Positions 56,201 to 61,784 of a stretch of 64,000 bases of DNA are shown piece by piece; positions within the stretch are counted from its first letter, which is position 1, and each line of letters opens with the position of its first letter. A program made the position numbers and the translations under genes. Location of the stretch: positions 62,001 to 126,000 of the IMG/VR virus record IMGVR_UViG_3300020442_000007. The stretch is one strand, 5' to 3'. The notes below the pieces were generated by a model. The model saw only the letters and a list, made by a program, of their open reading frames with translations, ran no database searches and had not been told where the DNA came from. The stretch is from a virus.

Positions 56201-56847
56201 ATAGTAAAAGGCAACCCAGGAGTGTTAATATCAAATTTATAAGTTACGCCTCTAAATAATTTTATTGTTGGGTTTTGTGTTAACCCATCAGGTGAAAATA
56301 CAAAACCGAAATTATCTAAATTATCAGCAAGTGTAACAGTATAGGTACTAACTACTTCTGTAGTCTGTCCTCTTACATCTACAGTTTGTGGACCACTAGG
56401 CAACCAATAATATTCTCTAAAATTGATAAATTTATCCCAATCAATATGCGGATCCCAACTATAATATTCTTGTTTATTTGTAATACTGTGATCTTTAACT
56501 TTATCATTAAAACTAACCAACTGATTCATATAATCATTATAATCTTTATAAAATTTTACTGAATCTAAATTATCTTTGATTACTGCTGCTGGTTCAAATT
56601 GGTAATTTGCTCTGCTATCAGTAAAGTCACCAATATAATTGTCATCTTTTTGGAAAGATGTAGACGCTTCTCTTCCGTAGTAACCATTTAGTTTTTCTAC
56701 AACGCCAGGTTGTAATAGTTGGTCTAACGTACTAGATAAAAATTTGCTGTTTGGAACTGTTCTAAAATATTTAGGTAAGTGCTGTTCCGATTTTCTTTTG
56801 GCGTTTGGATCAGCTTTTCCATCTTTTTGATGATTATCAAAAGCCAT
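41287..56847 (-). CDS. Giant baseplate-associated structural protein (5186 aa)
   Basis: About 15.6 kb for one protein, a quarter of the window. It starts MAFDNHQKDGKADPNAKRK and continues FINFREYYWLPSGPQ, a block I associate with very large structural proteins of marine T4-like phages, at the position of T4 gp7. A cupredoxin-like strand pattern (residues about 165-280) ends in VLYYVAGNDIEAAGLI. FG-GAP-like words occur between about 2200 and 3350 (VGSPDEDDGQVYIY, VVGSPNAS, AIGEPFAETQ, VGLPKQTVADGENG), suggesting a beta-propeller. Short modules of the type YxxGDxVxYxxxxYxA recur near 1540, 1800, 2280, 2360 and 3000, and GxGYxxPP words near 3740-4150. The C-terminal IVFVNGERIEYRQK, LQRGTLGTG is a phage structural motif. 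It overlaps gp6 by one base. Confidence 0.85.
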   Translation of the reverse strand: MAFDNHQKDGKADPNAKRKSEQHLPKYFRTVPNSKFLSSTLDQLLQPGVVEKLNGYYGREASTSFQKDDNYIGDFTDSRANYQFEPAAVIKDNLDSVKFYKDYNDYMNQLVSFNDKVKDHSITNKQEYYSWDPHIDWDKFINFREYYWLPSGPQTVDVRGQTTEVVSTYTVTLADNLDNFGFVFSPDGLTQNPTIKLFRGVTYKFDINTPGLPFTIKTKRTLDESFLLTSDTSLIDNQGTEEGVITFTPTETTPNVLYYVAGNDIEAAGLIKVANIEEASAIDIDAEVLGKKTYTTGAGFDLTNGMKIKFIGDVTPAKYAESEYFVEGVGDKIVLIDEKELTVPSAFVDNVDINFDRQGFDRQPFDTAIGYPTVRDYMLINRSANDGNLWSRYNRWFHKSVIEQAALLNDQPVSIDESARAKRPIIEFNKGLKLFDFGTQTKENVNLLDTHTKDVFSTIEGSTGYNIDGVDLIDGMRVLFTADPDPLVKGRIFEVKFFKFDGPEIEIDQNKKQISLIEVPDSKPITNEVVLVSQGTTYKGLMYYYNGTEWKQAQTKTKVNQAPLFDLFDENNKSFSDTSVYNSSTFKGNKIFSYKEGNIGTLDSEVGIVLSYRTITNVGDITFKFDLLTEYFEYLIGSQLYYKNTDVGFLQKYSAIEKYTNLNAWQKAPTDSKQPVIRQYVFDNTTSTFEIDVYENSASLADLNLTVFLNNELKLKDIDYELGTSPNNFKTIKFLSPAFTSRTGLTIGDKIILKTTSSAQKNDNGYYDFPSNLERNPLNNNLNEFTVGEVNNHVSSIVEDLPDFKGKFPGRSNLRDLGDVTKYGNRFVKHSSPLNLSMYSLLDKDSNLISALKYARREYGKFKRSFMQVAYDLGYEGPVKDHVDKIMAELNKDKINSMPFYFSDMVPQGSFTKTTHNVDDNTEEYFLLSKSFTLDTVSRDSVQVYLNGRQLTHNKDYTFNSEGFCRVTANKSNGDLLDIYEYETTNGSYVPPTPTKLGLYPSYEPEIYIDNTVQIEAPVSPSGAYKLYGVAGENQKGAGKLGWFWPLYATRAEAITKDIEQGGAGSAHTHTFKGLNRTFYMPNSSSNHGTTEPAENINEWVEGTPIIQGHDGSKTVAYKDFRDNLILELELRIFNNIKVKYDSSLFDIHDFQGGEYRKTDFNKNSVDSPMLSDFIQWTKLVDKDYTLHDFYNRTNTFTFNYGTAASPNGTTMPGFWRGVYRHAFDTDRPHTHPWEMLGFTIKPTWWDAQYGPAPYTKDNLVLWTDLQNGVVREPNKKIKILNKYKRPGLLDYIPVNESGNLISPNDSGYVQSFDSAKLGDSFKFGDEAPVETAWRRSSEYPFSLITAWTLSQPSKVLATGFDRANQIRNLTQQIIYKTQSNQIKLSSLVFPNTHLDTTQTYTSGLINYIAGYMASSVTTSYSQYKNNIQNITNQIGFKVGGYTDKNKFKLILDSRTPLNEGNVFVPDENYSIFLNKSAPVKTISYSGVMIEKRPNGYKIKGYDDSTTAFKYFPHFERDRDPVVTVGGTTESFLEFEGGRTYTIGSIVEQAGKYYRVTKQHIAGDTFEESNFASIPKVPVRGGREIILRREFATFAPLELPYGTILNTIQDVCDFLQGYGKYLESIGFVFDNFRKSASVVDDWETSTKEFAFWTLHNWSAGTLISLSPGANQLKFRTEYSVVDNIFDGFFGYTLLKVDGQKLTSDFVQVDRQDPNEFILRPKNTADGIFAIKLPCVQKEHVVLLDNKTVFNDTIYDPEPGYRQERIKVLGYRTTNWDGSLNIEGFVYDQATIEDWQSNKDYFIGDIVKYKEFYYTANSKVPGTESFIDTQWTRLDYKPESGLSPNFEYKTNQFADFYDLDSDNFDSEQQRLAQHLIGYQKRKYLENIINDDVSQYKFYQGFIQDKGTKNALTKLFDVLGNADKDSLEFYEEWAIKRGQYGAAAGFDEVEYKLDEDKFRLSPQPIELVKNVTGEETDLVYRILPYETYLKPKGYDHSPFPKKYVAPEQGYAKDSGYVNQEDVKFIVKDFDSILDIDFANCNQGDLIWVGNDNLTWNIYRHDDTDFVVEKVTGGETEFTVSLTSTPQNIKAGDIFGVYDLISTTLDQADSTFATASTSKSAIGAFFKVKSVSLEKITFISPDKVDDIEDCKGRLSRLVSVRTDSLSKLNDVAQKLAQVKSKFWVDKADGDNWRVYEASEAFQKLQDVSSGESIANETFATAISSNKNNTVLAVGSPDEDDGQVYIYTRGSASANFVLSQVVTAPTDTAFTFKRFYTGATYTEGELVKANNIFYTVSETHVGGENFDVTKFVPLTTPPKLQKFGSAVSVTADGKYLVVGSPNASNVKTRYKQNYNPSSAYVLDDIVTYNNKLWKATTSIVPQSDSIQFTSFGSVVQQIESIGNTTEASEQVDVLLTGKYPFTGINVDHVLVKTPKLMYAGLDINDQVKLKWNSKTIANQEQSLYTSREPFPGGGMPELDSTFFSSVHQVQMKVDLILNINAFTNQPVAGDKVQTQTGSATVAYSYEVGGSLGLYLNNITGSFDSTDSLFLVNGDFVGEYVTSAPAETIDVSSYYGGYIMLTVPGGYNIFTTTSDEGKGLVFQEAITDSSTPSNYYYNSRDYETSTIQSEDTLASYIETLSYQGLPGAGGATTPFLSPLYVIRAPKDLTDTLSNGDKFKFLIPSLSRYVTGTNNDPSAIGLSYAKTNKELTVYDLWDGYIKFQFTKFNLFGEPFEPRIGDTVQDVTTGATAEVTFYQRDALNATIFVKNAVGDFSNGSQFGNNAEIKFIGVPTDTSPIYQVDRVMGEIQKKSLGLSAEGIGKLIVIDSGENIDIPSVSRQIDTEYWFYEENTVAGVPVSANLPSAGNNDWINVYSIPAVSGATASTFENQGMYSVFGTGNTNRFQFLRSYIVPEAHEDFYLGSEIKTAKQNDLYRLFVHAGQDYTRLRDFRNIGKELDDSTFIPGRTYFIKNGTDINGDVWDWELAKDKKFQGTFSPLVSYQTGDIIYLDRGIYKANTNLSPGIFNGANWTQQTQPLDYLGYVPNNTEIQPIFDSADPSTILDQGGLFNFNRIDVSDDGEVLIGLARYSGGDKAQVVVYRNKNGNYQRSQSILENSFPAPLNAVDLDLWSTGKTLWGADIALSSDGNIIAIGEPFAETQRSEEDPSRIQIDQGRVFVLKKNTATGMFELSQTLYSRANEKVELFGIRLAFDENILAITAKNADSDAKTTFDSTEGVPQTTWDNNFTTFAKKFVDTGVVYLYENISGNLVYGQKLAYDELQDSTQAVANSDSSNSIKDFGMNLYTNNSHVYVGLPKQTVADGENGAVIDYRKEPTANIWKTHSQPKDTVDVAKIKKVLLYNTKENKLVSYLDYVDPIQGKIPGIAEQELSYKLHYDPAVYTVGTSDVNTSKSEVWGENQVGELWWDLSTTKFLNPYQNNTIYSVNNWNTQFTGNSIDVYEWVETTLLPSEWNTLSASAEGVTEGISGTTKYDDTIYSTRRIYDDVAQTFSTKYYYWVKGKITAPRLESRKLSAFNVAKYIDDPASMGYRFINFISPTSFVIHNCESLLKDKEVALSIQYWTIENQDINIHNQYQLYTAGLDTSKPNADIERKWFDSLIGYDDAGRIVPDPNLSAKEKYGILNDPRQSWFVNKTEALKQVIDRANLVLKENLIVDDKIITPLLSKQAAPLAAGNTYDLAVDTFEDLEFVGTAKVKQAILTPVIVDGKIVRVTIDDPGRGYKVVPTVEITGNFETAANITLTLNNVGAVISATVDSQGSGYSSTLTTLSVRRFAVLVNSDSTLSGKWSIYERNVNNTLWVRKQSQVFDVSLFWEYIDWYDTGYNEFTTINHLINSSYELESIDDTTGDIVKIANVGSGGWLLLEKIDNADSIDYTRNYKTIGRQNGTIRFLPSLFNTAVGSGFDSASYDIKVYDVQPVKETRIILEALRDNLFVDELAVEYNNLFLSSLKYVFAEQGLVDWAFKTSFIKARHNVGDLSKKITFQNDNLPSYEEYLKEVKPFKSKLREYISDYNQLNVASNLVTDFDLPPRYDNSSKSIIPPAVKVIDNAIVGTDTDLTTYPNKNWVDNLSYKIKRIEIADAGSGYTQPPVLKFVGQDLSTSETGTGATALAKLGQGGKIASVEITNQGTGYLNPPVVEINGSISEGGRPARLIAVLGDGLVRGMHTTVKFDRVTGKFVVTKLSETQTFVGSGSAYIFDLIFPMDLRTNTVEITVSGELALQSEYTYENVKDTSKGYDRYFGRVTFTKPPASNTSIVINYKKPVEYLTASDRVSLEYNPVAGQFGNDLSQVMDGIDYGGVEVKSFEFGGNTGWDSAPWFTDSWDTYDTTYEDEVFKLDGSTISITLSKPLENGVVYNLYRNGIRLDDPNWAPEPNYDSTLIKNPNAIMQSITGDGVTTVIELQEYEVPTQADDVIIVRKETSDGSFINDPESYDTSISGGSLAYNSATGLKAEDITIDGDGFVTPTTSKGPEEVVPGQVIDAVDISVFERPVGGSSIVVNRNHTGDGSTKSFDIGKSPFTGSSLFVKVDSDIMEPTTDDSTLGYKVNYANKTVDFEVAPADGAKINLTLVEVAGLQILDIDSFVSDGSSNTFETNVRWTDNVQGIATSNGKKLDAVLTKSTGEYPNNVELVLASPLQAGDVVRYALFIGDGNEIDSFSQVVVDDFIATTPQGNDTLVLSQAPFSYGPSGIHTLVQVGDDILHSGYNQEFTVSAENEYKLDLWQIPIALIQAAQVQVYLNGRELTYTTDWTFISAEAFDSDTPLDQQKGNTVKLADGVGVAGDKLLVYIITESQYRFGYFEQQGDSSSVFVPTPTICSFEVDRPIGTRMRVFQFSNSTAQKFSRESYTVQENTPITKGSADYYFLNNLRAGLFKLRNQAVDSKYVWVILNNKLLKPDVDYSVTTDKNFVKLVSPLSQGDRIEVLHFGNPTVITKFGFRQFKDMLNRTHYKRIDGDKNYILGKDLKPYDKVIELVDASGITNPTEGSEYPGIVFVNGERIEYRQKEGNLLKQLQRGTLGTGVKDIHTHGTEVYDQSIDASMPYKDETISTVFTADGTSSTFELDFTPGANGVNEFDVFVAGKRLRKNAIASYKFETTINGVTTSSIAQDSPEGDETLPAEFTLAGSTVTLLNTPGENQKVIIIRKQGKIWTDPGEPLSQADSDIGRFLRATSVDLPR

Positions 56848-59800
56848 TAGTAACCTCCGCTATAACCTGAACCTGAGCTACCTGATGAACCGCTTGATGA
56901 ACCGCTTGATGAACTGCTTGATGAACCGCTTGATGAACCGCTTGATGAACCTGTACCATAATTACTTCCAGTTGCTCCTGTTGATCCTGTTGCTGAGCTA
57001 GAACTGCTCGCTCCGCTTGATGTGGTATTACTTGTCGCTACACCTGTTGTGTTTGCAGAAGTTGTTGTAGAGCTTTGTATACCTGCAGATACTCTTGTAC
57101 TTGCTGTAACCACAGTACCATCTGCTCGCAACCTACTTGCTGTCACTGCATCAATTACTTCAATGTTATCAACTGTAGCTCCGCTTATGAAGATTTCATC
57201 GCTTTCTGATTTAATTTCATATAAACTACCAAACACTTGAGATGATTGATTAGGCACAATAATAAATGTAACCAAATCTGGTGTCATAGTAGACATAACA
57301 TAATTTGCCATTTCTGAGAAGAAAAATTTATCTCCAAAATCCCAATTTTCAAGAGCAAAATATTGGTTTATTGCGGCAATAATTCTTGATTTTATATCGT
57401 TGTCATTTAAAACAAGATCTGGATTTTTTACTACCTTAAATATTGCTTGCAAATCTGCCTCCGATTTTTCTCCAAATAGCACTTTGTACTTAACTGGATG
57501 ATATATTATTTCATCTGATAATGATTTGATCTTTGATAATGCTGTATTGTACGATAAAGCAAGAGCATCTGAACTAGGCGGTAAAGGTTGTGTTCCTGCT
57601 CCATTCAAATATAATCTAAAGTCTGTATCGTAACTTTTTGTTAAAATGTAAGTGTCAATAATATTACTTGCACTAGGATCAATCCGTGAGCTATCATCTG
57701 CACCGTGAATATAATGGAAAGTAATATCGTCTCGACCGACTCTAGCTCTGTAATCTGTTGTCTGTTCTAACACTCCTGTGGTGTTGTTATAAAATTTAAA
57801 AATATTAGAATTTGAAAAATAAAAAAGTTGTCCGTTGGTATATGAACTTAGGGGATTTAATGAGCCTTCATTATTTAAAACTATAATATTAAGTGTACTT
57901 GCAGGCACGTAATTATAATCCTCTACGCCATCTGTAGTAGTAACTTTCTGTTGAAAAATATATTTTGTCAACGGATTTGTTGTTTCGTCTACAATAGTAT
58001 CAAAAATATCTGGATCATCTACTACTCCGTCATCATCACTGTCGAAGAATGTCACTTCAATTTTTTTACTATCAACATAACCTTCTGCATCTCTATATTC
58101 TTCTGTTAATTCCCAATCATAGTTTACCGTAAAAGGTAAAGCACTATCTGGTTGTGTGTTTATATTCAAAACACTTATTTTATCTTTAACTATTTTTCCG
58201 GTCAAATTATTATAAATTTTGTCAGTCTTATCAAAGTAAAATCTCATTTCTTGATTACTTTCAAAGATATATCTCATTGCTCTGTTTTTAATAGTGTAAG
58301 TTTCACCATTAGTTTCAAAAAGTAACATCCAACTACTATCTAATTGTTGATTTGATATATCTCCTGTTTTACCAGTACTGAACGGAGCATTGACATTTAA
58401 ATTATTTTCTGTAACAATTCTCCAAGATTGTGAATCAGTGCTGTATCTTAATCCGAATGTTTTATATGCAAATACTTGGTCAATCAATTGTGTTGCTACG
58501 TCTGCTTCAAGGGAACCTGCAAGACCAGGAATTATTTCTGCTAATCTAGATCCTGTAGGAATAACATCATTTAATGATACTGGGCCTTGTCCTGAACTTG
58601 CTACTATTGTTCCGTCTCCTGAAACTGCGGCAATTTTGACCCATTTATAATCAACAACACCTTTCTTACCTTGATAACCTGTAGTGCTTACTAGATCAGT
58701 GTTCAAAAAACTCTGTCCTGCAGGTGGTAAAACTTTTATTAACGATCCTGGAACCATTAATTTTAAAAGAGATGAAGTAAATGATCCTAGTTGTGATGTT
58801 ACATCTGCTGTGTTTTTAAAATATCCAGTGCTTAAATTTGTTGTTTTAGTAGATTGTACCCATGTAACGCCTAAATCAATAGTTGAAATTTTAGGAAAAT
58901 TATTATAGTAATAATTTCGAACTTTTTTATCTCTCAAAATAGGTTGTATTACATTAACTATTGCGCCTTCTACATCAGTTTTTGTAACAAAACTAAAAGT
59001 TGTTTTAGGTTCTAAATTTTCTTTGAATAAAACTCCATCTGTTCCATACAAATTTGTTTTACTGTATTTTCCAGTTGCATCAATTAGATCAAAATATCTT
59101 GAAATACCACTTGATGTTCTATTAATAGATTTTACTTTAATAATTTCTTGGCTTACTCCTAAAGGAGAAATTTGATAGTCTTCTCCTGTAACCATTCTAT
59201 TTTGTGTATAATATGTAGAAGGAGCATTTTGTTTAATACTTGCATTAGTTTCACTTACAGTTGAATTATCAACTGTATACTTTAGTTCATAAGTTAAAGT
59301 CAAAGTTTCTACTTTATCTGTTTTTGACAAATATGGTATAGTGACTGTTATTCCACGCATATCATCTGGAGTAATAATAACTCTTTCATTTTTGCTTACT
59401 CTATAAAATACTCTAAAACTTCCTTTTGGTAAATTTCCAAAGACTCCATCTGAGAACATTAAACTAATTCTATCATCTACTCTTGTAAGGACTGCGTAAA
59501 TGTTATTCACACTTTTTGCTAAACTATTATATACTACATTATTTCCTTCAACAGAATCTACTTTTGTCCATAGTTCTTGTTCTGCGCCAAAAGAGTCTAA
59601 TTTATAAAGCCACACATCTGTATTGTTCACGTTTGTAGCATCAATGGCTACAACTTGATTTGTGCTAGGAGTAGTAATATTAAATACTCCTTCGTCTATT
59701 GCACCTTCACGGAAATGACTAAAAAATCCTGTATTAGAACTTGCACTTCCTCTTCCATCATCTCTATATAAAAACGCAAAATTGTTTCCAGGAAATGGTG

Positions 59801-60482
59801 CTTCTTCTTGAATTACTCTATCGTTAACATCGGTAGAAACAATTTCAAATCTTACACTCCTACCGTCTATATTTTTTGAAAAACTATATACAGGAACTTC
59901 TGTATTAGTGCTTAACATTCTGTATTGTTCTGTTGGGATACCATTTGATGTATCTTTTTTAATGGGTCTGCCAAATTTTGCATTTACAGGTAAAGTTGAA
60001 TTTATTACTTTTACAAATTGCTCATACCAATCAGGATTAGTAGGATCGTTCCATACTATAGTTTGATTTGCTAAATTAACATTATTAGAATCTAAAATTT
60101 CTTCTGTTGTGCTTACACTTTCTACTTTCAAAAGTCCGTTAGCTGCTTGATTTCTTTTTGGATTATAAGAAAGTAGCCGTGCTAATCTTAGCACACTTTC
60201 TCTACGTTCAGCTAATTCTAAGTAATTTTCTCTAGCATTTAAGTCGATTCTAAATGATATGTTTTGACCCATATATGCTATAAGATCAATTAACGCTAGA
60301 TATTCACTTGATTCGATATAATCGTTAAAATCTTCCGGATAATTTTCACGCAGATAGTTAATCATCGTACGGCGAAGGTTGTCAAAGTCGTAACTTTGAA
60401 AATCTGCATTTCTAAAAGATTGATATATACGTCTCCAATCTTCCGCTAATAATAATCTATTCTGTCTATCTGTTGCCGGCAT
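56847..60482 (-). CDS. 6: Baseplate wedge protein gp6 with long low-complexity C-terminus
   Basis: A 1211-residue protein, nearly twice the 660 of T4 gp6. The N-terminus (EDWRRIYQSFRNADFQSYDF, LRENYPEDFNDYIESSEYLA, MGQNISFRIDLNARENYLEL) is the conserved gp6 opening. The central region is a J-like domain (GVSQEIIKVKSINRTSSG). The last about 60 residues are almost only Ser and Gly (GSSSGSSSGSSSSSSSGSS), encoded by a 12-bp DNA repeat at 56884-56950. Gp6 forms the baseplate ring. A late-type AATAAATAG precedes it, and AAGGAA before its ATG is the ribosome site. The extra length suggests added domains or fibre-docking regions. Confidence 0.9.
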   Translation of the reverse strand: MPATDRQNRLLLAEDWRRIYQSFRNADFQSYDFDNLRRTMINYLRENYPEDFNDYIESSEYLALIDLIAYMGQNISFRIDLNARENYLELAERRESVLRLARLLSYNPKRNQAANGLLKVESVSTTEEILDSNNVNLANQTIVWNDPTNPDWYEQFVKVINSTLPVNAKFGRPIKKDTSNGIPTEQYRMLSTNTEVPVYSFSKNIDGRSVRFEIVSTDVNDRVIQEEAPFPGNNFAFLYRDDGRGSASSNTGFFSHFREGAIDEGVFNITTPSTNQVVAIDATNVNNTDVWLYKLDSFGAEQELWTKVDSVEGNNVVYNSLAKSVNNIYAVLTRVDDRISLMFSDGVFGNLPKGSFRVFYRVSKNERVIITPDDMRGITVTIPYLSKTDKVETLTLTYELKYTVDNSTVSETNASIKQNAPSTYYTQNRMVTGEDYQISPLGVSQEIIKVKSINRTSSGISRYFDLIDATGKYSKTNLYGTDGVLFKENLEPKTTFSFVTKTDVEGAIVNVIQPILRDKKVRNYYYNNFPKISTIDLGVTWVQSTKTTNLSTGYFKNTADVTSQLGSFTSSLLKLMVPGSLIKVLPPAGQSFLNTDLVSTTGYQGKKGVVDYKWVKIAAVSGDGTIVASSGQGPVSLNDVIPTGSRLAEIIPGLAGSLEADVATQLIDQVFAYKTFGLRYSTDSQSWRIVTENNLNVNAPFSTGKTGDISNQQLDSSWMLLFETNGETYTIKNRAMRYIFESNQEMRFYFDKTDKIYNNLTGKIVKDKISVLNINTQPDSALPFTVNYDWELTEEYRDAEGYVDSKKIEVTFFDSDDDGVVDDPDIFDTIVDETTNPLTKYIFQQKVTTTDGVEDYNYVPASTLNIIVLNNEGSLNPLSSYTNGQLFYFSNSNIFKFYNNTTGVLEQTTDYRARVGRDDITFHYIHGADDSSRIDPSASNIIDTYILTKSYDTDFRLYLNGAGTQPLPPSSDALALSYNTALSKIKSLSDEIIYHPVKYKVLFGEKSEADLQAIFKVVKNPDLVLNDNDIKSRIIAAINQYFALENWDFGDKFFFSEMANYVMSTMTPDLVTFIIVPNQSSQVFGSLYEIKSESDEIFISGATVDNIEVIDAVTASRLRADGTVVTASTRVSAGIQSSTTTSANTTGVATSNTTSSGASSSSSATGSTGATGSNYGTGSSSGSSSGSSSSSSSGSSSGSSGSSGSGYSGGY
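56884..56950 (-). repeat. 12-bp tandem repeat encoding the Ser/Gly tail of gp6
   Basis: About 5.6 copies of a 12-base unit (plus strand GATGAACCGCTT, one copy with CTGCTT) encode the repeated SGSS/SSGS tail. Such repeats can change length by slippage without shifting the frame. Confidence 0.8.
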
Positions 60483-60502
60483 ATGTAATATTCCTTATTA
60501 CA

Positions 60503-60511
60503 CTATTTATT
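60503..60511 (-). promoter_or_regulatory. Late-type promoter motif AATAAATAG
   Basis: On the minus strand, 21 bases before the gp6 ATG at 60482. It matches the ATAAATA core of the other late motifs and lies in the 53-base gap between the gp25 and gp6 genes. Confidence 0.5.
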
Positions 60512-60535
60512 GTATACAGTAAAGTACGTATATAA

Positions 60536-60985
60536 TTAGGACTTTAAAAAGCCCGCATCTTCGTCGAATCTCATGCGTAAAGTTTCTGAAATATTAAACG
60601 GAAGATATGTTATAGTGCATTCAATTTGTATTCCTTGTTCGTATTGATCAATTACAATTCTGTCTACATTTGTTCTTGGATCATTGTTTATGATTTTTGT
60701 AACATTTTGCGTAATTGCATCTTTAAGTGTTTCAGTAAGCGGTTCAAATAATGCGTCCCAAATTATTGTACCAAACTCAGGATTACTCAACTTTTCGCCT
60801 TGACGTATGTGGAAATGATTAATTAAGTCTTGCTTAATTAAGGAGATATCATATAGGCTTACAGTATTATTTTCAGGATTTACTGTACTCATACCCCTAT
60901 ATGTGGTCTTAGAATTTACAGATTGCTCGCTTTTGTTGCCTGGTACTGTAATTTCTGCATAAATTTTTTTCTCTCTACTACTCAT
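60536..60985 (-). CDS. 25: Baseplate wedge protein gp25
   Basis: A 149-residue protein of the gp25/GPW family (T4 gp25, about 132 residues). Features: NTVSLYDISLIKQDLINHF, then RQGEKLSNPEFGTIIWDALF (the EFGT/W motif of the family) and ALFEPLTETLKDAI followed by the strand YEQGIQIECTITYLP. Gp25 forms part of the baseplate wedge and triggers sheath assembly; its relatives also occur in contractile injection systems. A Shine-Dalgarno GGAGG lies 12 bases upstream of the ATG; an overlapping GATAAATA there is too near the start to be its promoter. It lies between the PAAR and gp6 genes. Confidence 0.9.
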   Translation of the reverse strand: MSSREKKIYAEITVPGNKSEQSVNSKTTYRGMSTVNPENNTVSLYDISLIKQDLINHFHIRQGEKLSNPEFGTIIWDALFEPLTETLKDAITQNVTKIINNDPRTNVDRIVIDQYEQGIQIECTITYLPFNISETLRMRFDEDAGFLKS

Positions 60986-60993
60986 ATCAATAT

Positions 60994-61272
60994 TTATCCT
61001 CCAGCAAAAACGTCAGGACTGCCTTCTTTTACTGCGGTGCAATTTTTTCCGCCAACGTCATCACCAACTCTTCCACAACCTAAGTTATTAACAAATACTG
61101 TAGTTGAGCCAACTGTTATGACTTCTGAATGTCCACCACAATGTGCTGTGTTAGGATCACTCTGTCTGCTTATTGCGATTCCGTTTGCAAATACATTACC
61201 AGAACCTTTAGCTCTTACCATACCACCACAATGAGGTACATCATCATCGCCTATTCTTGTGACTGCTGGCAT
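60994..61272 (-). CDS. PAAR-domain spike tip protein
   Basis: A 92-residue protein of the PAAR family: MPAVTRIGDDDVPHCGGMV (with the first His and Cys), NVFANGIAISRQSD, HCGGHSEVITVGSTTVFVN and NCTAVKEGSPDVFAGG. The His and Cys residues (HC, HCGGH, NC) probably bind the metal that stiffens the tip. PAAR proteins cap the central spike of contractile tails, as T4 gp5.4 does. Its place directly between the spike (61785) and gp25 genes fits this role. A short gene (61275) separates it from the spike gene. Start ATG at 61272 with GGAG upstream. Confidence 0.9.
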   Translation of the reverse strand: MPAVTRIGDDDVPHCGGMVRAKGSGNVFANGIAISRQSDPNTAHCGGHSEVITVGSTTVFVNNLGCGRVGDDVGGKNCTAVKEGSPDVFAGG

Positions 61273-61274
61273 GT

Positions 61275-61784
61275 TTATCTCCTATCATTGTAGTCATAAT
61301 TGTTGTTGTCCATAAACTGTCTTATTGCTTGCTCATTATTATGACATTTGTGTTGTATAGTAATTGTACCTTGTTTAACCACTGGTGTTACAGCAGGAGG
61401 TACTCCAACTAATTCTGTATAATTAACATCTACATTGTAAACTTTATATTTGAACGGACTTAAATCTTGGCTTAATGAAAACAAATTTTTTCCGTCTGGC
61501 ATTTTATGAGCTCCAATTACAGTTTGTGGAGTTTGTTCTTTATCACTTGTTTTTGCATCGCAAAAAGTAAAAACATCGTTCCATCCAGAAATGTATTTTC
61601 CTACAGCAGTAAAGCCTGTGTTAGAATTTGTAATTGTTACTGTATCATCTTCAGCAGTTCCATGTGTTGCTACAACAGAATTTATAGTGCCTCCTGTGCC
61701 TTCAAGAAAACTTACATTTAAAACAAAGTCTACACCTCTAGTAGCTTCTGCTAAATTTTCTACTCCTCCAGTTATAGCGAACAT
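61275..61784 (-). CDS. Hypothetical virion protein between spike and PAAR genes (169 aa)
   Basis: A 169-residue protein in the gap between the spike and PAAR genes. It starts MFAITGGVENLAEATRGVD and continues with beta-rich segments (DFVLNVSFLEGTGGTINSVV, DDTVTITNSNTGFTAVGKY), ending in a charged PVVKQGTITIQHKCHNNE and a helical, basic IRQFMDNNNYDYNDRR tail. The repeated Thr/Ser strands look like an immunoglobulin-like or beta-sandwich domain. It could be an adaptor joining tip and spike or a hub-associated subunit. I do not recognise the family. It lies one base from the spike gene's stop. Confidence 0.6.
   Translation of the reverse strand: MFAITGGVENLAEATRGVDFVLNVSFLEGTGGTINSVVATHGTAEDDTVTITNSNTGFTAVGKYISGWNDVFTFCDAKTSDKEQTPQTVIGAHKMPDGKNLFSLSQDLSPFKYKVYNVDVNYTELVGVPPAVTPVVKQGTITIQHKCHNNEQAIRQFMDNNNYDYNDRR

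Noticed and set aside
56880-56960. Regular repeat units suggesting a CRISPR-like array
   Set aside because: The units are directly adjacent 12-bp copies without spacers and lie in frame within the gp6 gene, encoding a Ser/Gly tail.
60990-60998. GATAAATA as a late promoter for gp25
   Set aside because: It lies only four bases before the ATG, so a transcript from it would start inside the gene. It overlaps the region just after the GGAGG ribosome site.
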